From positions 1,488,001 through 1,552,000 of the forward strand of contig NC_015172.1 in NCBI RefSeq assembly GCF_000190635.1: a stretch of DNA of 64,000 nt. The letters are read 5' to 3'. The first letter of the stretch is position 1, and every line of letters starts with the position of its first letter. Source of the DNA: Syntrophobotulus glycolicus DSM 8271. GTDB taxonomy: Bacteria > Bacillota > Desulfitobacteriia > Desulfitobacteriales > Syntrophobotulaceae. Made by a program: the position numbers and the translations under genes. Of the stretch, positions 32,819 through 42,040 are shown one piece after another. A model generated the notes under the pieces. The model was not told the DNA's origin. It searched no databases and saw only the letters and a program-made list of their open reading frames with translations.

Positions 32819-33541
32819 CTATCTGTAATATTTAGAATAACGGCTGGAGGTGCTCTTTGTTTTGATGCCATTGAGCAGAAAACCTAAAATGTTCCCGCCG
32901 ACAAAGGTCAAATGATTGACAGCATTGATTACACTCCCTTTTTCAGATAAGCCTGCTCTGACAACAAAAAGAATTCCGGTCAGCCATTTGGATAAAATGA
33001 CAGCATCGGTAACCAAATTGATGGGCGGGCTGTCTAAGAAAATATAGTCATATTTTTTTGCCAATTGCTCCAACAATAATCGCATCTGATCGGAAGCCAG
33101 CAGTTCTGAGGGGTTGGGGGGGATGTCTCCCGATAAAATCACATCGGCCGTTGAGTTACTCATAGTATGGATGACCTCGTCCGGTGAGCTGAGACTCACC
33201 AGCACGTTACTGAGTCCTGGTGATGCCGGCATACTGAGCAGGCTGGATATCCGGGGCCGTCGTAGATCACAATCGATGATGAGTACCCGTGCTTTTGTTT
33301 CCGCAAAGGCAAGAGCGAGATTAATACAGGTGATGCTTTTTCCCTCCTCAGCCTCTGCGCTGGTAATCCCGATGATTTTGCATTGGCCGGACGGAAGACA
33401 GAAGGTGATGTTTGTCCGCAATGCTTTATATTCTTCTATGGTGGAAAAGGCAGAGTCGGAGTTCAGAATATTCAGCTTGTCGCGGACAATGTCTGGTGTT
33501 TTGTTCCGACCTTTATTCAGCAGACGTTTGATTCCTCTCAT
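32819..33541 (-). CDS. CpsD/YwqD-type bacterial tyrosine kinase
   Basis: 240 residues. The Walker A-like loop AEAEEGKSITCINLA is somewhat altered from the usual PGEGKST. Walker A' VLIIDCDLRRP and Walker B FLDSPP follow. The C terminus ends in a small tyrosine cluster (RYSKYYR), the expected autophosphorylation site. It pairs with the Wzz-type protein encoded just upstream (4-nt overlap) to control polysaccharide polymerisation and export at the membrane. Confidence 0.9.
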   Translation of the reverse strand: MRGIKRLLNKGRNKTPDIVRDKLNILNSDSAFSTIEEYKALRTNITFCLPSGQCKIIGITSAEAEEGKSITCINLALAFAETKARVLIIDCDLRRPRISSLLSMPASPGLSNVLVSLSSPDEVIHTMSNSTADVILSGDIPPNPSELLASDQMRLLLEQLAKKYDYIFLDSPPINLVTDAVILSKWLTGILFVVRAGLSEKGSVINAVNHLTFVGGNILGFLLNGIKTKSTSSRYSKYYR

Positions 33542-34293
33542 ATCTGCACTCCTTCCTGATGAGACAATTCATAGTTGTAGCTGGCGTAGCCGTGTTTTGA
33601 GACATGCTCAAAGTCTGTGATAGAGCCTAATACGGGGAGCTTGAACATCCTTTCTAAATCCGATTCTGTCTCAATACGTCTATCCAGCAGCTCGGTGAGA
33701 AGAATCCCGGAGATGGACAAGACAAGTCCAAGCATCAGGCCGATCAGTGTATGGAGGGCCAGGGAAGGCGACGCTTTTTCTGTGGGAGCTTTGGCCATAT
33801 CCACGACTTTCACGGAACTGCCTTGAACAATTTCCCCAATATAATTCGGGACAATGCCTGCAATTGTATTGGCGATCTGCGCCGCCTCGTCAGGATTGGC
33901 CGCTGTTACGGATACGGCAAAAACTTCGGTATCATAGATGGTATTTGTGCTGACCATTTCCCTGATTTTCTTGGTCTGTTCATTGGAAGGCGGCAATCCA
34001 AGCGTAGTGATCACTTTTTCCAATACGGTATCGCTTTGAATGATCGTCATATAGGTTTTAATCAGAGACTGAGATGCCTTCATATCGCTGTCTGTGATTT
34101 GAACGGCAAGCTCAGTGGAATTGTTCACATATAATTTAATACTTGCCGTATACAAAGGCGTCATAAAATAGTAAGTAATCCCTAATGCTATGGCTCCGGA
34201 TAAGCCTGTGCCCAAGATAATAATCCAGGCCTTTTTCCACAGAACATTCAATGTTTTCCATAGATCAAACTCTCTATATAGTTGTGTCGGCAT
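33538..34293 (-). CDS. Wzz/YveK-type chain-length and kinase-activator protein
   Basis: 251 residues: N-terminal helix (about 20-42), an extracytoplasmic domain rich in VSTNTIYDTEVFAVSV-type strands, and a second helix (about 175-198) followed by a short cytosolic tail. This is the CapA/YveK layout, in which the tail activates the separate tyrosine kinase. AGGAGG precedes the start by 9 nt. Confidence 0.9.
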   Translation of the reverse strand: MPTQLYREFDLWKTLNVLWKKAWIIILGTGLSGAIALGITYYFMTPLYTASIKLYVNNSTELAVQITDSDMKASQSLIKTYMTIIQSDTVLEKVITTLGLPPSNEQTKKIREMVSTNTIYDTEVFAVSVTAANPDEAAQIANTIAGIVPNYIGEIVQGSSVKVVDMAKAPTEKASPSLALHTLIGLMLGLVLSISGILLTELLDRRIETESDLERMFKLPVLGSITDFEHVSKHGYASYNYELSHQEGVQI

Positions 34294-34405
34294 AGATAGA
34301 ATCCTCCTATTGGGGTTTTCTGCTTCAGATGAAGAAATATTGTGTTTTCATAAGCCAGGATGTACAATATGCTCATAAATCCAAAATTTGTAAAAGGAGT
34401 CTGGT

Positions 34406-34549
34406 ATGGTTTATATTTTTGCTTTGATCAGCATTGCCGTGGTTGTCGTTTGTTATTGCTGCCTGGCTATCTCAACTCGTCACGACAGGGAGGAGGATCG
34501 GGAACAGGCGGAAAGATTATGGGAATGGAAATGTACGCATAAGAAATAA
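34406..34549 (+). CDS. Small one-helix membrane peptide (47 aa), opposite strand within the polysaccharide cluster
   Basis: Open frame of 47 codons, MVYIFALISI onward, with AAAGGAG 6 nt before the ATG. An N-terminal helix with three cysteines (VVVVCYCCLA) is followed by a charged tail with HDREEDREQAERLWEW. It lies in the gap between galE and the Wzz-type gene on the other strand. The good ribosome site and membrane-then-charged layout support a real gene. No family is recognised, and a chance frame is possible. Confidence 0.55.
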   Translation: MVYIFALISIAVVVVCYCCLAISTRHDREEDREQAERLWEWKCTHKK

Positions 34550-34578
34550 TTCAGTACAATCCCGGAACATTTTTGGGA

Positions 34579-35604
34579 TCAAGAGCATGCGTCATGATAT
34601 CCATTGGGATTTCCGAGCTGCCAGCGCCAGGAATCCAAGCACATATCTGCAAGGCTGCGGGTTGTTTTCCACTTTAATTCCCGTTCAGCCTTACCGGCAT
34701 CTGCATAGCAGACGGCAATATCTCCGGGACGCCTGCTTACAACCTGGCAAGGAATAGGAACGCCTGAGACCTGTTCAAAGCATCGGACAACTTCCAAAAC
34801 ACTGTATCCCTTTCCGGTTCCCAGATTGTAAATTTCCAGGCCCGGGTTTTGCCGGACGGCTTCCAGGGCTTTTACATGTCCTACAGCCAGATCCGAAACA
34901 TGGATATAATCACGTATCCCTGTTCCATCTCTGGTATGATAATCATTCCCGTAAATCAGCAGTTTTTCCAGCCTTCTGACAGCTACTTGAGCGATATAGG
35001 GCACCAGATTTCCGGGAATACCCACCGGACTTTCCCCGATCAGGCCGCTGATATGGGCGCCGATCGGGTTGAAATAGCGGAGCAGGATGACGTTCCATTC
35101 AGGATCTGCTTTTTGGATATCGGCCAGGATCTCCTCCTGCATGGATTTGGTTCGCCCGTAAGGGTTGACAATTTTGCCTTTTGGGCAGTCTTCCGTGATG
35201 GGAACAAAGGCCGGCTTTCCATATACTGTTGCCGAAGAAGAAAAAATCATGTTTTTTGTGCGGTACTTTCTCATCACATCGATCAGTGCCAATGTCCCGT
35301 TTATATTGTTGTCGTAATATTCCCAGGGAGCTGTGACAGATTGGCCTACTGCTTTGAATCCCGCAAAATGAATGCAGCATTCAAATTTTTCTTTACGAAA
35401 TATCTCTTCCATGGCTGATCTGTCCCGGATATCCGCCTTGTAGAAGGGGACGCGTTTCCCTGTGATTTTTTCCACACGCCGGAGGGCTTCCGGAAAGGAA
35501 TTTGAAAAATTATCCACAACCACCACAGAATAGCCTGCGTTTTGGAGCTCGACCACAGTGTGGCTTCCAATATATCCTGCTCCGCCTGTTATTAATATTG
35601 ACAT
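34579..35604 (-). CDS. galE: UDP-glucose 4-epimerase
   Basis: 341 residues from the second ATG (35604), 7 nt after GAGGATGG; the first ATG (35613) overlaps the ribosome site. Motifs are the NAD loop TGGAGYIGSHT, the SSSATVYG serine, and catalytic YGRTK. It interconverts UDP-glucose and UDP-galactose in the cytosol and so feeds galactose units to the cluster. Length is typical. Confidence 0.95.
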   Translation of the reverse strand: MSILITGGAGYIGSHTVVELQNAGYSVVVVDNFSNSFPEALRRVEKITGKRVPFYKADIRDRSAMEEIFRKEKFECCIHFAGFKAVGQSVTAPWEYYDNNINGTLALIDVMRKYRTKNMIFSSSATVYGKPAFVPITEDCPKGKIVNPYGRTKSMQEEILADIQKADPEWNVILLRYFNPIGAHISGLIGESPVGIPGNLVPYIAQVAVRRLEKLLIYGNDYHTRDGTGIRDYIHVSDLAVGHVKALEAVRQNPGLEIYNLGTGKGYSVLEVVRCFEQVSGVPIPCQVVSRRPGDIAVCYADAGKAERELKWKTTRSLADMCLDSWRWQLGNPNGYHDACS

Positions 35605-35653
35605 ATTTTCCATCCTCTTTATCTTTTCTGGTCACCTCTGAAGGGGGCTTTGC

Positions 35654-36811
35654 TCAATACTGCATGATTCGTTTTAGAGCAAACTTGCTTTTGCATTTGA
35701 TGCGGTAAAAGCGGCCAAAATATTTCCGGCACGCATAGTGAAAGCCGTTCCGGGTATAATTGTTCCAAAACACAAAGCGCAGAGACGGTTCCGGGCAGGG
35801 CGATTCCAGCCGGGGCTGCATAATTTCGGCGATGGCGGATTCGTACAATTGCAACGAGGGAGAAACGGCTGCCAACAGACTTGCACCTTTGTCTGTGTTT
35901 GTCAGCACGGTAGATATCCCGTTGGGAAGATCAAGCTGTTGTGCGGACAGATCAACATGTCCGCAATCGGCGATTGTGATATCGGAAACGCGGGGGAGGC
36001 AGGCATACGGGCAGCTGTAACAAGACGGCCTCATGATGATTCCGGCGTAGAACAATGGATTATATTGATTCCAGGTTTGGTCTAAAGAAACCGACAATCC
36101 TTTTTCCAGGTGACAAAGCTCATTTGAAGAAAGATAACCGCTTGTTTTTGGCCGGAACTGATAATTTGTAATGATGGAATGATATCTTTTTTCCAGATCT
36201 CTGATAAAATCCGCCCAGATTACCGGACTGGACACGCCGTGACAGACCAGGTCGCAGAAAATTACACTTGAAAGGGAAAGGCTTGTCTTCGTCAATCTGT
36301 TTTTTACAGCCGCATTCTGGCAGGGTGTTCCGGTAAAAAGCACGAGCTTTCCCACGGACAGATCATCTCTTATCTGTTCATAGATGCCGGCCATATTGCT
36401 TTGTACATACTTGGAACCTTTGAAAAAATCCCGCTGGGCGGCTGTCAATGCCCTTTGATGTTCAACGGTCATCCTCTTGCCAAAGCCTGCGCCGTAGACG
36501 GCTCCGCCGAATCTTAAAATGTGATCGGAGAGTGCTGTAAATACCCCGCCCGATGTACTTGTCAGACAAACCTCAGAGCTGATATGTCGGGCAATATACG
36601 CTTTGGGTTTTCTTGCCCCTTTCGGGGCGATCGGCTGAATAAACGGGCAAACGTGCGCACAATCCTGACAATTGACGCATTTGGACGAGTCGATGCTGGG
36701 ATATAAAAAGCCCTCCTCGTCAGCCTTCATTTCAATAGCCGCCCCGGAGCAGACATCCTTGCAGGCCCCGCAGCCACAGCAGTGTGCTTTATTTTGAAGA
36801 AATACTGCCAT
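35654..36811 (-). CDS. Fe-S protein with coenzyme F420 hydrogenase beta-subunit-like domain
   Basis: 385 residues. Two 4Fe-4S ferredoxin motifs are at the N terminus: CCGCGACKDVC and CVNCQDCAHVC. They are followed by a FrhB-like region with TSGGVFTALSDH and FTGTPCQNAAV. F420 itself is not implied: such proteins are common in polysaccharide clusters of bacteria without F420, often beside pyruvyl transferases as here. A redox role in modifying a sugar or its carrier is inferred. It overlaps the flippase gene by 23 nt. Confidence 0.85.
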   Translation of the reverse strand: MAVFLQNKAHCCGCGACKDVCSGAAIEMKADEEGFLYPSIDSSKCVNCQDCAHVCPFIQPIAPKGARKPKAYIARHISSEVCLTSTSGGVFTALSDHILRFGGAVYGAGFGKRMTVEHQRALTAAQRDFFKGSKYVQSNMAGIYEQIRDDLSVGKLVLFTGTPCQNAAVKNRLTKTSLSLSSVIFCDLVCHGVSSPVIWADFIRDLEKRYHSIITNYQFRPKTSGYLSSNELCHLEKGLSVSLDQTWNQYNPLFYAGIIMRPSCYSCPYACLPRVSDITIADCGHVDLSAQQLDLPNGISTVLTNTDKGASLLAAVSPSLQLYESAIAEIMQPRLESPCPEPSLRFVFWNNYTRNGFHYACRKYFGRFYRIKCKSKFALKRIMQY

Positions 36812-38330
36812 ATGTCGTTCCCTCTTTCTTAAAAAAAGATTGGATCCGCTTGAAAAGATATTTTAATTGCCTTGGTTCAAAAACCAGCACGTTCAGGAAA
36901 GCGAGAATAAGGGCATGGATGCCGACAAGAAGTGCCCGCATGATCCATTGGATGATGTTATCGGCAGACCAGGGAAACAGCAGGTAAGGAAGTACGGTGA
37001 TCGCACATACGATGAAGGCGCGTAGTATTCTCCCGCAGGATTCTTGCAAGGGGAGAGCGGTAATGTGTTTTGTGACAAAAAGTAAAAGCGCCCATGTGCG
37101 ATAAAGATCGGAAAGGATTGAGGCGGCGACAATTCCATGTAAGCCGAAGGGAAAGGCGAGAATGATTCCGCCTCCTGTGATAATCAGAGCGGCGGCAGTG
37201 CTTTGTGTTCTGGTTTCTTTGTATTTCCCCGCCGCAATGACCAATACGCTCTGAGGGGCTTTCATACAATAGCAAAAACCGCTGAGGACAAACAAGAAAG
37301 CAATTGAAGGGATTTCATATGTCACATCCGTAATATTTCTGGTATACAACCTGATAAATGGCAGGATCATGACCAGCGTTACGGAATAAGCCGCACTCAG
37401 CAGAAAATAATAGATCACTTCAAATTCCCTGATCAAAGAGTTCAGTTTGTCTGTCTCTTTTCGGGCGATGACATCACCGAAACCGGCTGACAGCCCGTTG
37501 GTGAAGATGCCCATGATACCGTTTATGCCGCCAATCACCAGATAATAGACGGTATAAACGCTGACTGATTTCAGACCGAGAATAACTGTGGTAAGAATGA
37601 TCGGCATACCTGACTGCACAGCGGCCAAGAGCTGTTGATAAAAAACATCCCACCGTTGTTTGAGCGCCCCGGTGTTCGGCTTTGCGTTAAAATTTAAATA
37701 TCGATAGTGTTTCCGGCAGTACAACATAAGCAGCAAAGTGCGCACAGAGATCGAGAATAGGGCCAGGAAACGAACCATAACGATATTCAGCCCGCCGGAT
37801 GCTGTGAGACAGACAATGAGGGCATATAAAGCAAGATGAATTACATTGGAACAGGAAATGACATAAGTGCGCTGATCGGCAGTCAATATCGACCTGTATT
37901 TGGCAAGGGTAAAGAATTCAAGGGCTCCGTTTGTCCCTAAAATCAGGGTGAGCAGAAAAATTTCGGTTTGAGTAAGATGTTGAGCATAGACCAACACAGG
38001 GTATAAGAAAGCAAGTAAAAGGACGAAGATACAAAAAAAATAGCCTGTTTGGATGTAAAACCTTTTTGCTCCCGCAACAATTCCGCTGATTTCGTCAGTT
38101 TGTCCCTGGGCAAGCGGCTTATATAAAGAAAAGACCACAGCCCCGCTCAATCCGGCCTCTAGTAAGCTGAAATAGGAAATGAACTGGGTTAGGGAAGAGA
38201 TCAGTCCGTTTACTTCGGAACCGTAATGGACCAACAGAACGTGAGGAATAATAAATCCGACGGCTAGTGTTACACTCTGAAGGACGGCCGCTCCAATTGT
38301 ATTTTTAATGAATTTTTCCGTTCTGCTCAT
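36789..38330 (-). CDS. Polysaccharide flippase (Wzx/MATE-like)
   Basis: 513 residues from the ATG at 38330, which overlaps the stop of the pyruvyl transferase gene (ATGA) and follows AAGGA by 6 nt. About 12-14 hydrophobic helices are spread over the whole length, as in the MOP superfamily. It would move lipid-linked repeat units across the cytoplasmic membrane to the polymerase. Confidence 0.88.
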   Translation of the reverse strand: MSRTEKFIKNTIGAAVLQSVTLAVGFIIPHVLLVHYGSEVNGLISSLTQFISYFSLLEAGLSGAVVFSLYKPLAQGQTDEISGIVAGAKRFYIQTGYFFCIFVLLLAFLYPVLVYAQHLTQTEIFLLTLILGTNGALEFFTLAKYRSILTADQRTYVISCSNVIHLALYALIVCLTASGGLNIVMVRFLALFSISVRTLLLMLYCRKHYRYLNFNAKPNTGALKQRWDVFYQQLLAAVQSGMPIILTTVILGLKSVSVYTVYYLVIGGINGIMGIFTNGLSAGFGDVIARKETDKLNSLIREFEVIYYFLLSAAYSVTLVMILPFIRLYTRNITDVTYEIPSIAFLFVLSGFCYCMKAPQSVLVIAAGKYKETRTQSTAAALIITGGGIILAFPFGLHGIVAASILSDLYRTWALLLFVTKHITALPLQESCGRILRAFIVCAITVLPYLLFPWSADNIIQWIMRALLVGIHALILAFLNVLVFEPRQLKYLFKRIQSFFKKEGTTYGSISSK

Positions 38331-39418
38331 ATCCATTCCTTGATCATGTTTCGGAGATAACGGACAGCGCTTTGCCGGTCCTGATTAAGAATAGAGTCCA
38401 CTTGACGGTAATCAATCTCCGTAAAGCTGTTTTCTCCCAATGCGGAGTTTCTGTTTTCCAGATGAAAGTGTTCCACAATATTTTTCAGCCTGGAATTGGT
38501 ATCCGAAGAATACTCAAAGAAAAAATTTTTCTTGAGGTTAATGGAAAAAGCAATTCCGTGGAAGGAATTTGTTACGACAGATTGAGCATTGATGAACAGG
38601 GAAAGCCATTCTCTCGGCGTCGCATCACAAAAGAACTCAGTGTTGCTTTTGAACCGGTTTAAAAAATTCCCCCCGATGCGAACCAGCCTGCAGCCGGTTT
38701 TGGCAGACAATCTCCGGGCAAACCGATAGAGGGCTTCGGAATCCTTCACAGTGTAGTACAGGAGATAACGCTCATCGCCAAAAACTGGGGGTGCCGCTTC
38801 ACCTGCCCACTCTTCGCCGGTCAGCAACAGCGTAGGATCGGGAACAATAGGGGGAACGATTCCCGTAAGACTTTTCACAAGGGCTTGTCCGGCCTGCTCC
38901 CGGACACAGAGGTGGCGGAACCGTTTGAGCAGCTCTCCGATCTTTTCCTGCTCTGTCGCAGAGGGGAAAGATTCCAGGCCAAAGCTGGGGGCGTAGGAAG
39001 CTTTTTTCTGATCATCCGTACAAAAGTCCAAAAAATAGCTGTAATCATGATTGGTTATCTCGGTATTCCATACCTGATCGCTGCCGCAGATCAACAGATC
39101 ATACCGGGCTTGCAGGGGACTGAGGCCGGAAGGATGGGTGAGGCAACGCTTTGGATAAAACCGCATGGTTCTTTCAAAATCGGAAAAGCCTCGGTATCCT
39201 TTGTGATGGATGATTTTTCTGACCAGCGGCTGGAGCAGGCTTGTTATCGGCTTTTTCGAGGTGTTTTCGGCATGTCTTTCCCAGCGCATATGATCATTGT
39301 GATAATTGATTACCTCAACATCTCCGCCCAGTCTTTCAAGGGAGCGGTACAAGGCGAACAGCTGAAGGGAAGCGCCAAAGCTTGAAGAATGGGGAAATGA
39401 AAGAATACCAATGTTCAT
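38327..39418 (-). CDS. Polysaccharide pyruvyl transferase family protein
   Basis: 363 residues. Family signs are the N-terminal GILSFPHSSSFGASLQ, LLICGSDQVWNTE near residue 110, PDPTLLLTGEEW near 200 and TNSFHGIAFS near 295. Such enzymes put a pyruvate ketal from phosphoenolpyruvate onto a sugar and give the polymer negative charge. It neighbours the Fe-S/FrhB-like protein, a pair often seen together. AAAGGAG lies upstream. Confidence 0.88.
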   Translation of the reverse strand: MNIGILSFPHSSSFGASLQLFALYRSLERLGGDVEVINYHNDHMRWERHAENTSKKPITSLLQPLVRKIIHHKGYRGFSDFERTMRFYPKRCLTHPSGLSPLQARYDLLICGSDQVWNTEITNHDYSYFLDFCTDDQKKASYAPSFGLESFPSATEQEKIGELLKRFRHLCVREQAGQALVKSLTGIVPPIVPDPTLLLTGEEWAGEAAPPVFGDERYLLYYTVKDSEALYRFARRLSAKTGCRLVRIGGNFLNRFKSNTEFFCDATPREWLSLFINAQSVVTNSFHGIAFSINLKKNFFFEYSSDTNSRLKNIVEHFHLENRNSALGENSFTEIDYRQVDSILNQDRQSAVRYLRNMIKEWI

Positions 39419-39425
39419 TTTGAGA

Positions 39426-40781
39426 TCATCTCCTTTCTGTCGGGGGAAAATTGGGGTTGAGGCCTTTGGCTTGTGGCAGCTGCCTATTCAAGATCATCCA
39501 GCAAAAGATGAGGTAAAAGGGTAAGTAGTAGTCAAACAGCTCGTTAAGGAAGAAGCTGATCATGATCAGCAGTACAACCGGGAAATAGTTAAAAAATACT
39601 CTCTTGCTTGTCCTTTGCCGGATAAAAAGAGCAAAGGACACCGGTATCAAATACAGGATCGCTCCGATCAGGCCAAGATGGTAGACGATTTCAAGATAAA
39701 AATTGTGGACTGCCCTGCCGTTTATCATGTTATTGTTGGCACCTACGCCAAAACACAAAGTGAACGGACGCTGCTTCAAAAAATCGATGTACCATAGCCA
39801 CAGCGCGGAGCGGCCTGTTGTCGCGTCCTCTGTTTGAAAGCGCCTGATCATGATGTTGATCAGCTCAATCCGTTCCTGAAGGATGGCAAGTATAACGGCT
39901 GAGAGGACGATAGCAATACCAATGATGACCAATAAACGTCTTTTCTTTGATCCCGCTTTCAACAAAGTAAAGGCAGAGACAAAAACCAGCAGGGAGTAGA
40001 ACAGCGTAAACGATTTGCTGTAAGTAAGAAAGCCAAATCCTGATAATATGATAAAAAGCAACCAGTATTCAATTCCTAGCTCTTTCTTAAGATAGAGAAC
40101 AGTGAGGGCGGCAAGACAGATCATAATTCCCGCCGAATAGTAATTTGGATCGGAAACCAAACCGGTGAACCTGGAATAAAGCACTCCGTCGATATACAGA
40201 GAATCAGCTTGAGAAAGGTAATAATTGATTTTGGGCAGTGAAGCTTTGAAAAGCCCCATAGTCGAAGAAGTGATCAGGCCAAGGGAGAATAGAAGGGTCA
40301 TCTTTTTGAGGTAATCCGGGCCGGCGCGTTCTGTAAACAGCAAAAACAGCAGAAGGAAGGCGCAGAGCTTGACTATGGTCAGAAAATCACCTGAAAATTG
40401 CACAAGCAGATACGCAAGGAGGATGAGCACAGAAAACAGTGTTGTACATCTGATTGTCTTCCTTTTCAAAGCAAGCACAGCGACAAGAATAAAAAGCAAA
40501 ATGGTATACAGTGAGGTTGGAAAGCCACCAATTTTATAAATGGCGGCAAATGGCAATAGAAAAGCCATTTGGCTGAACATGTCTCGTTCTGTAAGGAACA
40601 AAAGCATACAGACATGGATGACAAATGCCGACAGCGCAAAGACCGGGCTGAACAGGCCGCCAAGCAGGAGAGCAGCTGATGCCAGGCTAAGCCCAAAACA
40701 TGATAAAAGGCTTAAACCTTGCCGGTCAGCCGAGAGTCCATCATATTCATACGGATATTTCCTCAATACAATACTGCTCAT
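39426..40781 (-). CDS. O-antigen polymerase/ligase-like membrane protein (Wzy)
   Basis: 451 residues from the ATG at 40781, 8 nt after GGAG. The longer frame from 40844 would run into the preceding glycosyltransferase gene. About 10-12 membrane helices flank a larger outside loop with GRSALWLWYIDFLKQRPF and VHNFYLEIVYHLGLIG, the motifs of the Wzy/WaaL family. It probably joins the exported repeat units. Confidence 0.85.
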   Translation of the reverse strand: MSSIVLRKYPYEYDGLSADRQGLSLLSCFGLSLASAALLLGGLFSPVFALSAFVIHVCMLLFLTERDMFSQMAFLLPFAAIYKIGGFPTSLYTILLFILVAVLALKRKTIRCTTLFSVLILLAYLLVQFSGDFLTIVKLCAFLLLFLLFTERAGPDYLKKMTLLFSLGLITSSTMGLFKASLPKINYYLSQADSLYIDGVLYSRFTGLVSDPNYYSAGIMICLAALTVLYLKKELGIEYWLLFIILSGFGFLTYSKSFTLFYSLLVFVSAFTLLKAGSKKRRLLVIIGIAIVLSAVILAILQERIELINIMIRRFQTEDATTGRSALWLWYIDFLKQRPFTLCFGVGANNNMINGRAVHNFYLEIVYHLGLIGAILYLIPVSFALFIRQRTSKRVFFNYFPVVLLIMISFFLNELFDYYLPFYLIFCWMILNRQLPQAKGLNPNFPPTERR

Positions 40782-40818
40782 TTGATTAACTCCATATTTG
40801 GTAAAAAATAGTAATTGA

Positions 40819-42006
40819 TCAGTCGATGAGCCGATAAAACTCATTTAACGCCGAGGAATTGTCGTACCGGCGCGTGAAAAGCTGCCGCTTTTTGACCGCT
40901 GTTAAGCTCTCTCTGTTTTCAAAAACCCCTTTGAGGCCCTTTATAAGTCCTCCTGTGCTGTTCTCGCAGACAAAGCCTGTTCCGCTGCCGGCAACCATTT
41001 CCACCGCGGAAACTGTAGCTGTTGTCAATATCGGCAGCCCAAGGAGTTGAGCTTCTCCGAATACCATGGGAGCCGCTTCATGAAAGGACGGGACCAAAAG
41101 CAAATCCGCATTTGTCATATAGCGATAGGGATTACTTTGATTTCCGTACATTTGCACATATCCTTCTAAGCCGAGTACCCGGATCTGAGCTTTCAGCTTA
41201 TTCTCGAAAGAACGCGTACCTCCGCCGACAATATGCCAAAGAAAAGAGTGTCCATCATTTTTTAAGACGGATAAGGCTTCCAAGGCCCGAAAATGTCCTT
41301 TTTCTTCACTGAGTCTGGCTACGGTCACGATATTGAGGATATCCTTGCGGTAAGCGAGCGGCTCATTTCCAGCCAGGGTCAGGATTTTTTTCTGATTATG
41401 GCAATTCCTGACGACAGTGGTCTTCCCGGCCAGTCCCGGTTCCGCCGAAAGGAAGATATCCTTTACACTTTGGGAAACAACGGCGATACGGTCAAACCTC
41501 TTATAAATGTGATGATTATGGCGGTTATTTAACCCGTAGGCGACATAATCACAATGAATAAAAGCTGCCTTTTGTTTTGACAGGACATTATGCAAAACAA
41601 ATTCGTTGCACCCGCCATAGAGGCTGTTGGGCGGTGCTGACTGAGTGCAGGATATCGCCCAATCGTAGCCTGAATATTTGCGGTTGGAGGCAAAGATCAG
41701 CTTATAAGGGAGGGTATCGCCACATACTTTTGTGAGCCCGCCGAGAAGATACCTTGTCAGCCAGAGATGAACTCCTTTTTCCCAAGACTCTTTTTGAGAG
41801 ATGGCAATAAGATCAGCCAGAGAATTTGCCGCCATGAGATTCACAGATAAAGGCAGGTCCTCGATGTCATTGGCATCCGGATGGAAGAGGAGCAAATCGA
41901 CGCTGATTTTTTTGTCTTTATCCAGTTCCTGCAACAGATTGCAAAGAGAGGTGGCGATACCGCCCGCCCGCAGAGTTGTCATCACAAACAAAAGTCTTTT
42001 TTGCAT
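40819..42006 (-). CDS. Glycosyltransferase family 4-like protein (first of three)
   Basis: 395 residues with a GT-B fold: RAGGIATSLCNLL at the acceptor-binding N terminus and NIVTVARLSEEKGH, then ADLLLVPSFHEAAPMVFGEAQLLGLP, the donor-binding E-x7-E type region. It adds a sugar to the lipid-linked repeat unit in the cytosol; donor and acceptor cannot be read from the sequence. AGGAG precedes the start. Confidence 0.88.
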   Translation of the reverse strand: MQKRLLFVMTTLRAGGIATSLCNLLQELDKDKKISVDLLLFHPDANDIEDLPLSVNLMAANSLADLIAISQKESWEKGVHLWLTRYLLGGLTKVCGDTLPYKLIFASNRKYSGYDWAISCTQSAPPNSLYGGCNEFVLHNVLSKQKAAFIHCDYVAYGLNNRHNHHIYKRFDRIAVVSQSVKDIFLSAEPGLAGKTTVVRNCHNQKKILTLAGNEPLAYRKDILNIVTVARLSEEKGHFRALEALSVLKNDGHSFLWHIVGGGTRSFENKLKAQIRVLGLEGYVQMYGNQSNPYRYMTNADLLLVPSFHEAAPMVFGEAQLLGLPILTTATVSAVEMVAGSGTGFVCENSTGGLIKGLKGVFENRESLTAVKKRQLFTRRYDNSSALNEFYRLID

Positions 42007-42040
42007 TCGCCGGCTCCTGATTGATCATCCTCATGATCAG

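Noticed and set aside
34360-34542. 60-codon plus-strand frame between wzz and galE
   Set aside because: It overlaps the 47-codon frame at 34406 in another phase and lacks a ribosome site; the 34406 frame has AAAGGAG and a membrane-helix layout.
35654-36811. True F420-dependent hydrogenase subunit
   Set aside because: No other hydrogenase or F420 genes are nearby, and the polysaccharide context matches a glycan-cluster subfamily.
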